From an uncultured Pontibacter sp. (GTDB lineage Bacteria > Bacteroidota > Bacteroidia > Cytophagales > Hymenobacteraceae): a DNA stretch of 64,000 nucleotides. The notes beneath the pieces are model-generated. The model had not been told where the DNA came from and did not search any database. It saw nothing but the letters and a program-made list of their open reading frames with translations. The position numbers and the translations under genes were made by a program. Of the stretch, positions 1 to 9,365 are shown piece by piece (within the stretch, counting starts at the first letter, position 1; the number at the start of each line of letters is the position of its first letter). Location of the stretch: NCBI RefSeq assembly GCF_947492645.1, contig NZ_CANLMZ010000008.1:1-64000 (forward strand), written 5' to 3'.

Positions 1-74
1 CGGGGTGTAGCGTAGCCCGGTATCGCGCCACATTTGGGATGTGGAGGTCGTAGGTTCGAATCCTGCCACCCCGA
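1..74 (+). tRNA. tRNA-Pro (anticodon UGG)
   Basis: The acceptor arm CGGGGTG (1-7) pairs with CACCCCG (67-73), with A74 as discriminator; CCA is not encoded. The anticodon stem CCACA/TGTGG encloses the loop TTTGGGA, which places TGG at positions 34-36 and so reads proline codons. The T-arm GGTTCGAATCC is canonical. The gene begins exactly at the window edge. A strong hairpin terminator follows after 12 bases. Confidence 0.96.
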
Positions 75-79
75 CTTTA

Positions 80-117
80 CAAAAAAAGCCTGCTTTGATC
101 AAAGCAGGCTTTTTTTG
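80..117 (+). terminator. Rho-independent terminator after tRNA-Pro
   Basis: A perfect palindrome at 87-110 (AGCCTGCTTTGA and its complement, 12 bp) is preceded by a run of A and followed by seven T. It ends the tRNA transcript on the plus strand. Because both sides are A/T runs it can also stop the minus-strand lipoprotein gene that ends at 134, so it is probably bidirectional. Confidence 0.9.
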
Positions 118-133
118 TATAAGGCATTAAGCG

Positions 134-685
134 CTATTTCGGTATTTCATCAACTAGCTTTTGCACCCCCTCACTAATCCGCTTTTGCAGCTTAGCTACA
201 TTATCATCCGGCACTACTCCTTCTGCGGCACCTTGCCACATTAGTTCGTTGCGGGCATTATCAACCAGGTGCAACGACAGCGTACCTTGCTGGTATCGCC
301 CCACTTCTACTTCCCTGCTTTTCCAGGTGTAGCGCCGCTGGCCCATGTAATAGGGAGGATCCGTGAGGATATTCGTTTCGCGGGTCTGCACTTTCTCGGC
401 AATCACGATTCCGAGGTTTACTTTCAGGTCTGGCGCAGCGGCATCTTGCTGTAAGCCCTGCTGCATTAGCTGCTGCGTAATCTCTTTTTTAAGGTAATCC
501 AGCTGAGAAGTATAAGGCCCAAGCGCATCGCCGCTGGCATCAACTTCATAAAAGTCAAACGTTTTATAATTGCTTAATTTAAACCCCTCGTCGGCTTCAG
601 TATCTAAAACCCTAATAGGCGAACAGGCAGCTACCAGCAAGTATAAAATGCCAGCAAGTATAAATTGCTTCTTTTTAAACTTCAT
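134..685 (-). CDS. DUF4136 family lipoprotein
   Basis: 183 residues. The first 20 residues form a basic start plus hydrophobic stretch ending in the lipobox VAAC, so Cys21 is the likely lipidation site and the protein should sit in the envelope. The remainder matches the DUF4136 pattern: an early 'Y-K-T-F-D-F' strand near residue 40, the 'DLKVNLGIVI' strand near 88, a Tyr-rich central loop, and a C-terminal helix 'LQKRISEGVQKLVDEIPK'. The biochemical role of this family is not known. It stands alone, its 3' end facing the tRNA terminator, and has its own upstream spacer of about 100 bases, so it is probably transcribed alone. Confidence 0.85.
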   Translation of the reverse strand: MKFKKKQFILAGILYLLVAACSPIRVLDTEADEGFKLSNYKTFDFYEVDASGDALGPYTSQLDYLKKEITQQLMQQGLQQDAAAPDLKVNLGIVIAEKVQTRETNILTDPPYYMGQRRYTWKSREVEVGRYQQGTLSLHLVDNARNELMWQGAAEGVVPDDNVAKLQKRISEGVQKLVDEIPK

Positions 686-791
686 CCACTTATGTTTTTA
701 ATGTATCTATACGCCTTTGCATGCCAAGCGTTTGCACCGGTAGCCCTGTACTGGGGATACTCCTTGATCTGAAACTTTGCCTAAAAACCTG

Positions 792-3700
792 CTATCGCCT
801 TGCTATATCTTTCTGTTGCCTAGCCTCAGAAGCTGTAAGGTACTTTACAGGCTTTATATTATTGTTCATATCGGCATCAATAAGCAGATAGCGTGGGTCG
901 ATTCCTGCCATAGCAGGTTTAACCGGTACAGTTACAGAAACCTTTTGCCTGCCTGAGCTGACAAGGTGTTTCTGGAGATACATCAATCTACCCTCCCCGC
1001 CATACTTGCCTTGTTCAAAAACGCCAATTTCCACCCATTCATGCATCGCAACTTCAGTCTCCACTCCTGCCGTGTCAACACGCACTTTTCTTAACTGTGC
1101 ATCCAGCGTTAGTCTCCAATTGCCATTTTCTAGTGGCTTGGCTGTAGCGTCTTTTGTTTCTATTTCCCAAAAGGTGTTTTGTTCCAGCAGGTCAGATAGC
1201 AGGTACTGTAGCGAGTCGGGTGTTACAAGTTGCAACTCGCGGTACAGATCCAGGGATGTTGGCAAGGGTGGCTTGCCTCCGCTATGCTTCTCTGAAAAAT
1301 TACGAAGGGCAACGTTTAACCGCTCCGGCCCCACGTACTCCCGTAATGCATACATGGCAAAAGGCCCTTTGCGGTAACCCAGAAAATAATCATTGGCCCG
1401 TAGTAAAGGTACATCTGCTTTAGAGCGAGGCGTTAAATACGACTCTCTCATTACGGTAAGCAGTCGCCAGAGGTGCTCCTTCCCATGTACTGCTTCTACA
1501 ACGCCTAACCCATTGTACCAGGCCAGACTTTCAGCCAACAAAGCTGCACCTTCTGCATTAGCAGGCACTACTTGATGGCCCCACCATTGATGCGCTACCT
1601 CATGGGCCACCACCGCGAAGGGCATGTCAAAATCACGATAATCTGCGGCAGCGTTAAGTAAGCCCAAACCTTCTGTAAAGGCAATGGTGCCTGCGTATGC
1701 AGTAGCGCCTGTACCTGAACTTGGATACTCCACTAACCGCAGCTGCCGGTGCTGGTAAGGGCCAAAAAGCTTGGTATAATAATCTAAGGATGCTTTCATA
1801 CTTTTCTCCATGCGGTCCAGGTTTAGGGTATGGCCGGGGTGGTAAAACATTTGCAATTGCACATTTCTCCAGCTGGATGTGCGTACAGCATAATTTGCCG
1901 AAAACAAGCCATAAAGATTCAGGATTGGCACATCCGTCTTATAGTGGAAATAGCTTCGTCCGTCTTTCAGCCATTGCTTTTGCAATACACCAGGTGCAAT
2001 GGCTGTTTGGCTCTGATCTGTACTTAAAACAGCTTCAAACCGAATGCGCTCCCGCCCTAGCATGTTTTCGCGGGCAGCGGCATTGTAAAGCGATGAAGCA
2101 GCCAGCCTTGGCGGCAGTTGGTGCAGTTTCCGCTGCTGTGCGTTGCTAAGTTCACGGCTTGGTTGATAGCCAATGGCAGGCATTCCTTCGTTTTTAACAA
2201 AATAGCTTCCGTTTCTGGCTACAGGGCTACTAGTTCCGCTATTTTTGATTCCCTTTTCCTTCACCACCAGCTCAAAGTTCATCTGGATAGAGTCTTCGGG
2301 TTGGAGGGGGGCTGCAAGTATGAAAATGGAATGGCCTAGTTTAGAATCGGTATGGATTCTTTTGGCTTTCCTGTTAAAATGCAGAACAGGTATGTCAAAT
2401 TCAGTTTCGGTGGCTACATGTATGGTGTCTATGGTTGTTTTGGTCCTGTTCTTAAGTATATACCGGCCCTCAATTTTTGCCTTGCGCAGCTCCGGGTAAA
2501 TAGCTGCATTTAGTGCAACTGCCGTTAAGGTTGGTTGTGGTTTATGCCTGTACTGGCCGTATAGCTGCTCATACGCCGCATGCAGTTTTAGCTTTTCTGC
2601 AGTAGTATAGTAGCTGTTGCGGATGTTAGTGTTGTAGAACACAAAAGAGCCAAGCGTGAAAATCAAGAGCGTTGCCGCCGCTGTTACTTTCCAAAGTATG
2701 GGCGTCTGTCGCAAACCTACCAGCCTGTAGCGCCAGGCAAATACAGTTTCGTAGCCCCGCACCCAACATATCCTGGCGATAACGGCAAAAAGTATAGCCC
2801 AGGCTGCCCAGTAAAGCTTAAACCAGAACCAGGCATTAACAGAACCATTGAAACCCGCCATTTCTGTATAAGACCAATCAGGGCCCGCGCCATACACCAG
2901 TAAATTATGTTCCAGGCCAAGCTTGGCAGGGTAAATAGTATAAAGAAAAGCCAGGAAAACAACCATGTGGCCAACATACTTTTGATTTACAAGCACGTGC
3001 ACCACCATGCCCATAACGGCAAACAAAAGGTAATCCACAAGCTGCAGCCCGAAGAGTATGCGCAGGTACAATCCAATCTCAAAGTAATGGTAATCCTTTA
3101 TGAGCTGAATGATCATGCCTGTTGCCAGCAGTACGGCCTGTGTAGCTAAAATAAGAAGCGTTAAAGCCAGGAACTTACTCAGCAGCAGCAACCAATCAGG
3201 TAACGGCACACTATCCGTTAGATCATGCAGGCGGGCATCCCGCTCTTCCCAGATAAGTTGCCCGGCGAAAGCTGTGATAAGTGCTATTACAAAAATGCGA
3301 AAGGTAAGGTAGTTTAATGCCGAGGATACACGCCCAGTAGTAGGAACAACCGGAATATCAAGTGCTCCTGCAATGATTTCTACCAGAATCATACCGATGA
3401 TAAAGGCCGCTGCAAGTATGAAGACTCCTCCCCAGCCAAGTATAACGCTTTTAAAATAATGCACCGACAGGTACAGCGCCTGCTTTAAGCGGGCTGTTGC
3501 GCTGAAGCTTTGCGGACTGGCTGGCATTTTAACAACAGTAACCGGCCCTGGTGTAAAAACAATCGCCTTTCTGTGAAAAATGCGCGCCCACACATTATCT
3601 GAAACCACATAGGCAAACCTGAAACGTAAGTACGTAAACAGCAGCGCTAAAAGGGCTAAGGCAAGCCAGAAAAGGCGGTTAAGGAGCAAGGGCGCCAGGC

Positions 3701-4400
3701 CAATCAATTCGGAGTTTAACTTTAAAGGTGTAGTAGTATTCTTCAGGGCCTTTAGCAACGTAAAACCAGTATAGTCCAGCACTTTGGCTAACTCCCATTT
3801 ACTATAATATCCTGCAATGATTTCTTCTATCAAAAAAGCAGATAAGAACAGCACCACTCCTGCCATGAAACTTGCCATGGCAAACCGGCTTTGCGCTGCC
3901 ACCGAAAATAAAATCGCCGTTGAAATGAAGGCATTGGGCAAGGCCAGAAAAAAATAGGCTTCCAGGTAGGTAGCCAATCGGAAAGGCCCAAGTATGGATG
4001 CCTCCACACCTGGCATAAAAACCAACAGCATCAGCCCAAGTATAACTACCCCCTGGTAAAATACTGCGATGGCAAACGCAGCTAAAAACTTTCCACCTAA
4101 ATAAGTAGCTTTGCTGATGGGCGAAGTATAAACTAGTGCCTCCATCCGTGCCTGTGCATCTTTGGTTGCCGCATTGCCAGCTACACCTGCAACAACTAAC
4201 AACCCAAACAAAGTGGCAAACGAAATGGCAGCTGCCACCATGACCGGAGCGTTAAAATTCACATCTCCGCCACGTGCACTTACCATAAAATCTGAAACTA
4301 AAAGAAACGTACAGCCAAGCCCTGCCAGCAAGTATAGCCACGTAGACCACCGGCACAGTTGGTAAGCTAGTTCAAAGCGAAACATCTCCCAGAACTTCAT
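792..4400 (-). CDS. ABC-2 type permease fused to an M1-family zinc peptidase domain
   Basis: 1202 residues. Roughly residues 15-590 hold about twelve hydrophobic segments in two similar halves, as in ABC-2 type transporter permeases. From about residue 640 to the end the protein is a soluble gluzincin-like domain: HEVAH at 933-937 gives two zinc ligands and the catalytic Glu934, the typical QWWGH follows, and a Glu in 'LLAESLAWY' 19 residues later is the expected third ligand. A substrate-binding motif 'GATAYAGT' (GxMEN counterpart) lies upstream but lacks the classical M1 exopeptidase sequence. The start overlaps the stop of the ATPase gene at 4397-5308 by four bases (ATGA), so the two are translationally coupled and form one transporter. 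Permease-peptidase fusions of this sort are known in Bacteroidota; what is exported or cleaved is unknown. Confidence 0.9.
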   Translation of the reverse strand: MKFWEMFRFELAYQLCRWSTWLYLLAGLGCTFLLVSDFMVSARGGDVNFNAPVMVAAAISFATLFGLLVVAGVAGNAATKDAQARMEALVYTSPISKATYLGGKFLAAFAIAVFYQGVVILGLMLLVFMPGVEASILGPFRLATYLEAYFFLALPNAFISTAILFSVAAQSRFAMASFMAGVVLFLSAFLIEEIIAGYYSKWELAKVLDYTGFTLLKALKNTTTPLKLNSELIGLAPLLLNRLFWLALALLALLFTYLRFRFAYVVSDNVWARIFHRKAIVFTPGPVTVVKMPASPQSFSATARLKQALYLSVHYFKSVILGWGGVFILAAAFIIGMILVEIIAGALDIPVVPTTGRVSSALNYLTFRIFVIALITAFAGQLIWEERDARLHDLTDSVPLPDWLLLLSKFLALTLLILATQAVLLATGMIIQLIKDYHYFEIGLYLRILFGLQLVDYLLFAVMGMVVHVLVNQKYVGHMVVFLAFLYTIYPAKLGLEHNLLVYGAGPDWSYTEMAGFNGSVNAWFWFKLYWAAWAILFAVIARICWVRGYETVFAWRYRLVGLRQTPILWKVTAAATLLIFTLGSFVFYNTNIRNSYYTTAEKLKLHAAYEQLYGQYRHKPQPTLTAVALNAAIYPELRKAKIEGRYILKNRTKTTIDTIHVATETEFDIPVLHFNRKAKRIHTDSKLGHSIFILAAPLQPEDSIQMNFELVVKEKGIKNSGTSSPVARNGSYFVKNEGMPAIGYQPSRELSNAQQRKLHQLPPRLAASSLYNAAARENMLGRERIRFEAVLSTDQSQTAIAPGVLQKQWLKDGRSYFHYKTDVPILNLYGLFSANYAVRTSSWRNVQLQMFYHPGHTLNLDRMEKSMKASLDYYTKLFGPYQHRQLRLVEYPSSGTGATAYAGTIAFTEGLGLLNAAADYRDFDMPFAVVAHEVAHQWWGHQVVPANAEGAALLAESLAWYNGLGVVEAVHGKEHLWRLLTVMRESYLTPRSKADVPLLRANDYFLGYRKGPFAMYALREYVGPERLNVALRNFSEKHSGGKPPLPTSLDLYRELQLVTPDSLQYLLSDLLEQNTFWEIETKDATAKPLENGNWRLTLDAQLRKVRVDTAGVETEVAMHEWVEIGVFEQGKYGGEGRLMYLQKHLVSSGRQKVSVTVPVKPAMAGIDPRYLLIDADMNNNIKPVKYLTASEARQQKDIARR

Positions 4401-5308
4401 AGCGCTACCTCCTCCCTTGCCTGCTTTGCCTGCTGCTTGTTGTGGCCGGTCATGGTGCTGAAGTAAACATCTTCCAGGTTGGGCTCTGCCGGTGTAAAGT
4501 CATTGCCGGGGTTGCCGTTGCTGAAAATGCGCACCACACAGCGGCCACCAAGCAACCTCGTGGAGATTAGCGCGTGGGTGCGTTCTAATTCGGGTAAGTC
4601 CTCTTTATCAATTACACGCCGCCAAATTTGCCCTTGTAGTTCTTCTGTAGCGCGTAGCGGTTCGTCTTCAAGTAAGATCTCCCCTTTGTTGATGATGGCC
4701 ATGCGGGTGCAGAGTTCTGAAACATCCTCTACTATATGCGTGGAAAGTATAACTACGCTGCTCTCCCCCAACTCGCAGAGCAGGTTCAGAAATCTCACAC
4801 GTTCAGAGGGATCCAGGCCGGCTGTAGGTTCATCCACGATGAGCAGCTTAGGATTACTTAACAAGGAAACTGCTACCCCAAAGCGCTGCCGCATGCCACC
4901 AGAGTAGCCGCCCAGCTTTTGCCTGCGCACATCCCACAAGTTTGTTTTATGCAGCAAGGCCTGTACCACTTCTTTGCGAGCAGGGGGGTTCATAATGCCT
5001 TTTAGTATGGCAAAGTGGTTGAGCAGGCTTTCGGCTCTTACATTGCGGTACACACCAAACTCCTGTGGCAGGTAACCCAGCGACTCGCGTAGTTTATCCT
5101 TCTGTTTTACAACATCTATATCTCCCAGGTAAATACTGCCTTCATCCGGCTCCTGCAGCGTAGCCAGTATCCGCATAAGCGTTGATTTACCGGCACCGTT
5201 TGGTCCAAGCAAGCCATACATCCCTGCAGGAACAGTCAGGTTAATATTTTTAAGCGCCTGCACCCCATTGGCATAGCTCTTCGATACATTTCTGATAGTT
5301 AACTCCAT
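4397..5308 (-). CDS. ABC transporter ATP-binding protein
   Basis: 303 residues. Walker A GPNGAGKST at 35-43, Q-loop near 'YLPQEFG' (about 79-85), signature YSGGMRQR at 135-142 (a Y-S-G-G variant of LSGGQ), Walker B LLIVDEPTAGLD at 155-166 and the switch His191. This is the CcmA/DrrA-type ATPase that drives ABC-2 permeases. Residues 215-303 form the usual C-terminal extension. It is the first gene of a two-gene operon with the permease/peptidase, which starts inside its stop codon. There are 225 bases of spacer upstream, enough for a promoter. Confidence 0.95.
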   Translation of the reverse strand: MELTIRNVSKSYANGVQALKNINLTVPAGMYGLLGPNGAGKSTLMRILATLQEPDEGSIYLGDIDVVKQKDKLRESLGYLPQEFGVYRNVRAESLLNHFAILKGIMNPPARKEVVQALLHKTNLWDVRRQKLGGYSGGMRQRFGVAVSLLSNPKLLIVDEPTAGLDPSERVRFLNLLCELGESSVVILSTHIVEDVSELCTRMAIINKGEILLEDEPLRATEELQGQIWRRVIDKEDLPELERTHALISTRLLGGRCVVRIFSNGNPGNDFTPAEPNLEDVYFSTMTGHNKQQAKQAREEVAL

Positions 5309-5478
5309 AGTTTTAAGGTTATGATGCTGGTGATAAACAACTTACAAAGGATAAGGAAGATTATTTGCCGCATCAATTAAAAGTGATGAACTGCACTAAA
5401 GATGTGATGAGCTAAACAGGGAAGTATAAAGTATGAGAGGGTGCTTGATTTTAGATTACGGCAAGTATAGCACACGAA

Positions 5479-5508
5479 AAAGCCGCACCTTTCAGGAGGT
5501 GCGGCTTT
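5479..5508 (-). terminator. Terminator of the LytTR/histidine kinase operon
   Basis: AAAGCCGCACCT (5479-5490) pairs perfectly with AGGTGCGGCTTT (5497-5508) across a six-base loop. On the minus strand it follows the regulator stop codon by 25 bases and runs into TTTTCG. It separates the regulator operon from the ABC operon downstream. Confidence 0.85.
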
Positions 5509-5533
5509 AGAATTAACACAAACAAACAATCTT

Positions 5534-6208
5534 TTAATCTAGCTGTAACTGTTGCATAAAAGATGCCCCAACGGGTACAGCGTTTCCTTTAATGCATACT
5601 TGGTGGCGCTCTATTTTGTCTATTTTATTTTTGGCCACAACATAAGAGCGGTGCACACGGGTAAACTTATCTTCTGGCAGCATATCCAGTAATTCGCCCA
5701 TCGTCATGCGCGAGAGCAACTTTTTGTTTTCCAGTATAAAAGTGATGTAGTTACCGGCAGCCTCCATGTACAAAATCTCTTCGAAGTGCACCTTTACTTG
5801 CTCATACCCTGTTTTCAGGAAAATGTAATCTTTTTGGGTTATAACATGGCCACGCAATTGCAAAAGCTCCTGCGCTTTGTTGCAGGCTTTAACAAACCGT
5901 GCAAGTGAGAAAGGCTTCAGCAGGTAATCCACAGCATCCAGCTCAAAACTTGTAACGGCATGCTCTGAGTAAGCCGTTGTAAAAATCACAAGCGGCTTTT
6001 TAGGCAAGCTTGTCACAAACTCAAGTCCTGATATGTCTGGCATTTTAATATCCAGGAAGAGCAGGTCCACCGATTCGTTCTGCAAGTACTCCAGGGCCTT
6101 AAAAGGATCTGTAAAACAGGCCTGCAGCTCCAGGTAAGGCACCTTGGATGCAAGTGACCGCACTACCTCCAGCGCCATTGGCTCGTCGTCTATTGCAATT
6201 GCTCTCAT
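5534..6208 (-). CDS. LytTR family response regulator
   Basis: 224 residues. The N-terminal receiver has the acidic pocket D7-D8 and the phosphoacceptor D53 in 'LLFLDIKMPD', with T/Y switch residues 'FTTAYSEHA' and the Lys in 'LLKPF'. The C-terminal LytTR DNA-binding domain begins near residue 125 ('YIFLKTGYEQVKV') and contains the typical 'VHRSYVVAKNKI' segment. It lies 62 bases downstream of the membrane histidine kinase gene on the same strand, so the two are an obvious cognate pair. Targets cannot be read from the sequence. Confidence 0.95.
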   Translation of the reverse strand: MRAIAIDDEPMALEVVRSLASKVPYLELQACFTDPFKALEYLQNESVDLLFLDIKMPDISGLEFVTSLPKKPLVIFTTAYSEHAVTSFELDAVDYLLKPFSLARFVKACNKAQELLQLRGHVITQKDYIFLKTGYEQVKVHFEEILYMEAAGNYITFILENKKLLSRMTMGELLDMLPEDKFTRVHRSYVVAKNKIDKIERHQVCIKGNAVPVGASFMQQLQLD

Positions 6209-6270
6209 ACTTTCAGCTATACTCCAATATAAGTAATTTTTAAAGTATAGGCTATTAAATTCGCTTTAGT

Positions 6271-7788
6271 TTACAGTTCTATTGTCAGGTGCACAAAAAA
6301 CTCCTCGGCCGTTTCCCTTATCATCAGTTCATGCTTGTCTGGGTACAACAAGGCAAGGCGTTGCTTTACATTTACCAAGCCAACACCAGATTTATCTTTC
6401 TCTGTGTCCTGCTCCGACTTTGGGTGTGTGCTGTTGTATACATCAAAGTATAGCTTCTTCTTATCGCTGTGCATCGTAATCCTGATCCACGATTTATTTT
6501 TGAGGCTGATGCCATGCTTAAAGGCATTTTCAACGAAAGGGATGAGCAGCATGGGGGCAATAAATTTATCGTCTATCACATCTTCAATCTTTGTTTCGAT
6601 GATGATGTTGGGTGATGCTGAAGTACGCAGCAGTTGCAGGTCGATGTAGTTCCGCATATACTCTACCTCACGTGAGAGCAGTATCTTCTGCTGCAGGTTT
6701 TCGTGCAGCATGAACCGCATCATATCGCCCAGCATCTGAATACCCTGTGCGGTACGTTCGCTGTTTTCCTGGAGTGCTGTGCCGTAAAGGGTATTAAGAG
6801 CGTTAAACAGGAAGTGTGGGTTTATCTGGGAGCGCAAAAAATCCAGGTTTGCATTTGACTTGCCCAGCTCCGTTTTTAACACATATACCTCTTCGCTGCC
6901 TTTTGCCTGCCGCTTATACAGCATCCAGGTAGCAGGAACTGTCACGAACAGCTGAAAAAGAGCGTTAAAAAAGCTTATCCCAAAAGCAGATTCCTCATCG
7001 CCGATGAGCAGCATTAACAGTAGCGCGACTGGCAGAAATGCCAGCACAAGTACCAGCAGGCTCTTTAGCGCATAAGCCATAAAGGGTTTCCTGGCGCTTA
7101 GCGACTTAGGGATAAGAGAGTAAAAAGAAACGGTGTACAATAACAGCGCACTAAGCGATAGCAGGCCCCAGGCAAAGGTAATTTCCTCTCCAATGTTTAT
7201 GATCAGCAGCAGAAAAACGCTTACCATCCATAGTATAAATGCGGTCAGCACATCACGGGTAATCATGCTATACTTTGCCTGTATAGTACTCGAGTTGGCT
7301 AACAGGTAAAGGCCTACATACTTTATAACTGTATAAAACCCGATTATCAGCAGCAGCCTGAAAGCATAATGGAAACTCTGCTGAAATATAACCTCATACG
7401 TCCGTTGCTCTGAGTCGAACCGTGAAAACAAGTGTGCCCTTGTGTAAGTATCCAACACACCATTTAATATACCGAGCAGCACAAATGTGAGTAATACCAG
7501 GAAAATATTAAGCCACAGTACTCTTTTAGCGATGAGCCTGGGAATAACGACAAAGTTCATGAGCAGGAACGCCAGGTACAGGATAACATACCGGAACAAC
7601 TGCGGAAAAAAGTAATGCTCGTAATAGTGGTACACAATGCCTTCGTCATCAAAAGCATGCTTGTTCGGGCTAACGCCAGTAGAAAGCGAAAACAGCGCGA
7701 AAACCAACATGGTAGTTGCTGCCCAGAACTCCACTTTATTCCGTTGGATAGGCTCCACTAAATAATTTTTAATTGCAAGGTCATTCAT
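6271..7788 (-). CDS. Membrane sensor histidine kinase of the LytS/His_kinase (PF06580) type
   Basis: 505 residues. About eight hydrophobic segments occupy residues 20-295, with a short extracellular loop near 40-58. The phosphoacceptor is His325 in the motif INPHFLFNALNTL, typical of the PF06580 family. The ATPase part follows: 'PMLLIPFVENAFKHG' is the N box and 'GVGLVNVKQRL' the G box. It phosphorylates the LytTR regulator encoded next. The ATG at 7786-7788 is preferred; a long spacer or weak gene lies upstream. No ligand-binding domain is recognisable, so the stimulus is unknown. Confidence 0.95.
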   Translation of the reverse strand: MNDLAIKNYLVEPIQRNKVEFWAATTMLVFALFSLSTGVSPNKHAFDDEGIVYHYYEHYFFPQLFRYVILYLAFLLMNFVVIPRLIAKRVLWLNIFLVLLTFVLLGILNGVLDTYTRAHLFSRFDSEQRTYEVIFQQSFHYAFRLLLIIGFYTVIKYVGLYLLANSSTIQAKYSMITRDVLTAFILWMVSVFLLLIINIGEEITFAWGLLSLSALLLYTVSFYSLIPKSLSARKPFMAYALKSLLVLVLAFLPVALLLMLLIGDEESAFGISFFNALFQLFVTVPATWMLYKRQAKGSEEVYVLKTELGKSNANLDFLRSQINPHFLFNALNTLYGTALQENSERTAQGIQMLGDMMRFMLHENLQQKILLSREVEYMRNYIDLQLLRTSASPNIIIETKIEDVIDDKFIAPMLLIPFVENAFKHGISLKNKSWIRITMHSDKKKLYFDVYNSTHPKSEQDTEKDKSGVGLVNVKQRLALLYPDKHELMIRETAEEFFVHLTIEL

Positions 7789-7983
7789 AAATCAATGATA
7801 AGAGAAAGGGTTGATGATTGGTAATAAAAGTGATAGAAGGTTTATATTTTGTGACGAATTGCAGCCTCAGCAACCTACACCTGCTGTTGGCTGAAGCCAT
7901 ACTTTGCAGCTGCGTGTGAGGTTTTGCTGCTGCCTGGGATAAATTGGCAGGTGTTTTGCCAAGGAGCGGCTTGAGGATCCTTT

Positions 7984-8442
7984 TCAATTTTCTGCCAACT
8001 GTATAACTGCTGCTGCTGCAAACTGTAGTGCAACAGAGGCCATACTTGCTATTGTTGCAGACACACTACTTGCATCCGCTTGATCCGCTGGTACACCGTT
8101 GGCTTTATCAAAATAGGTTGCTCCAGGTATACTTCTGACTGGCTTCTCCCCTGCTACACATGCAGCAGTTACCACCTTGCTTGTTGCTGCTGGTTGCATC
8201 AGGCTAAATGATGTATCTGCAGGTAAAGGGCTTATACTTATATGTTGCGTTTTAAGTATGTTGCCCCAAAAAACTACAAGTAACCCTACTGCAGCTAACC
8301 AGAGTCCCCGCTGATAAAGCGCTTTTATACTTTGGGTTGGTGCATGCCATGCCGATGTACACATACTAAATCTCATAATGATAAGCCATCGTTTTAAAAT
8401 CCTGAACTGATTATGGGCAAGATTAAGCAGCTTACCGATCAA
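7984..8442 (-). CDS. Hypothetical single-pass membrane protein
   Basis: 152 residues if the first ATG is used; a start at 8376 (MRFSMCTS) is equally possible. One hydrophobic helix, 'GLWLAAVGLLVVFWGNIL', lies near residues 46-63 and is followed by an Ala/Ser-rich soluble tail of about 85 residues. No family is recognised. It lies 195 bases upstream of the histidine kinase on the same strand and could be an accessory sensor of that pair, but nothing in the sequence proves it. Codon use is close to that of its neighbours. It may also be a chance frame. Confidence 0.4.
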   Translation of the reverse strand: MIGKLLNLAHNQFRILKRWLIIMRFSMCTSAWHAPTQSIKALYQRGLWLAAVGLLVVFWGNILKTQHISISPLPADTSFSLMQPAATSKVVTAACVAGEKPVRSIPGATYFDKANGVPADQADASSVSATIASMASVALQFAAAAVIQLAEN

Positions 8443-8663
8443 CAGAAATTAAATGTGACGGACAGTTGATAAGAAGTGATGAAAAGAATTTCTATGTGAC
8501 GCAGAAGTATGAAAAAGCCGATTAACGAGCACAGCTATACTTTTTGCACGATGGATAAGGCCAAATTCAGGACTTGACCAAAAAGGCATTTAATTAAATA
8601 AAGAAACCTAAACTTTAAGAACAGAATGCAGTAAAGCTTATGTAATTTTTACCACATACTTTC

Positions 8664-9365
8664 ATGGATTGGCTTTTTCTAGACTCAACAGATATTACTG
8701 TTACCAACATTGTAATACGCATACTTCTAAGCGCAATACTAGGCGGCTTACTTGGCCTGGAAAGGGAAAGCCGCCGCCAAAATGCGGGACTAAGAACACA
8801 TATTATTATTGCTGTTGGCTCCTGCCTGCTGATGCTGATCTCTGTTTACATACCCCAGACTTTTTCTGCTTACCCTAACGTAGACCCGGGCAGAATTGCA
8901 GCGCAGGTAGTATCTGGGATAGGCTTTTTGGGTGCAGGAGCCATATTCAGGCTTGGGGGCAGTACACATGGCTTAACCACAGCTGCCACTATCTGGGCTG
9001 TAGCAGCTGTAGGCTTATCGGTTGGAGTGGGTATGTATGCCGCTGCTATTATCGTTACAATGCTTTTACTTTTTGTACTTGCTATACTTGATAAAGTAGG
9101 AAAGAAATTTATAACTGGCGGCTCTCTAAAAACTTTGAAGGTGAACTTTCAATCAACAAAAATAGAGACGAGCAAAGTGATCTCCATACTTGAGAAGCAT
9201 GACATCATCACGAAAAACATCAACATTGTTCAGTCTAAGAACAAACAGAACTCCACGATTAAACTTTATGTTTTTGTGCCCGAAGGACTGCGTTTAAAGC
9301 AGTTCTATAAAGACATGAACGAGCTGAAAAATGTAGGCCAGATATCTTTGGGTCAGGACTTTTAG
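8664..9365 (+). CDS. MgtC/SapB family membrane protein
   Basis: 233 residues. The N-terminal half (residues 15-140) contains four to five membrane helices with the family signatures GLERE (about 31-35), 'LRTHIIIAVGSCLLML', 'GIGFLGAGAI' (about 86-95) and 'GLTTAATIWAVAAVGL'. Residues 155-233 make a small soluble ACT-like regulatory domain. MgtC-type proteins affect growth at low magnesium and modulate ATP synthase in some bacteria; the exact role here is inferred only from the family. It stands alone on the plus strand, divergent from the sensor operon, with a weak hairpin (9412-9463) downstream. Confidence 0.92.
   Translation: MDWLFLDSTDITVTNIVIRILLSAILGGLLGLERESRRQNAGLRTHIIIAVGSCLLMLISVYIPQTFSAYPNVDPGRIAAQVVSGIGFLGAGAIFRLGGSTHGLTTAATIWAVAAVGLSVGVGMYAAAIIVTMLLLFVLAILDKVGKKFITGGSLKTLKVNFQSTKIETSKVISILEKHDIITKNINIVQSKNKQNSTIKLYVFVPEGLRLKQFYKDMNELKNVGQISLGQDF

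Noticed and set aside
7781..7987. 68-codon minus-strand frame overlapping the histidine kinase start
   Set aside because: It starts with TTG, has no family or compositional support, and overlaps a well-supported gene start.
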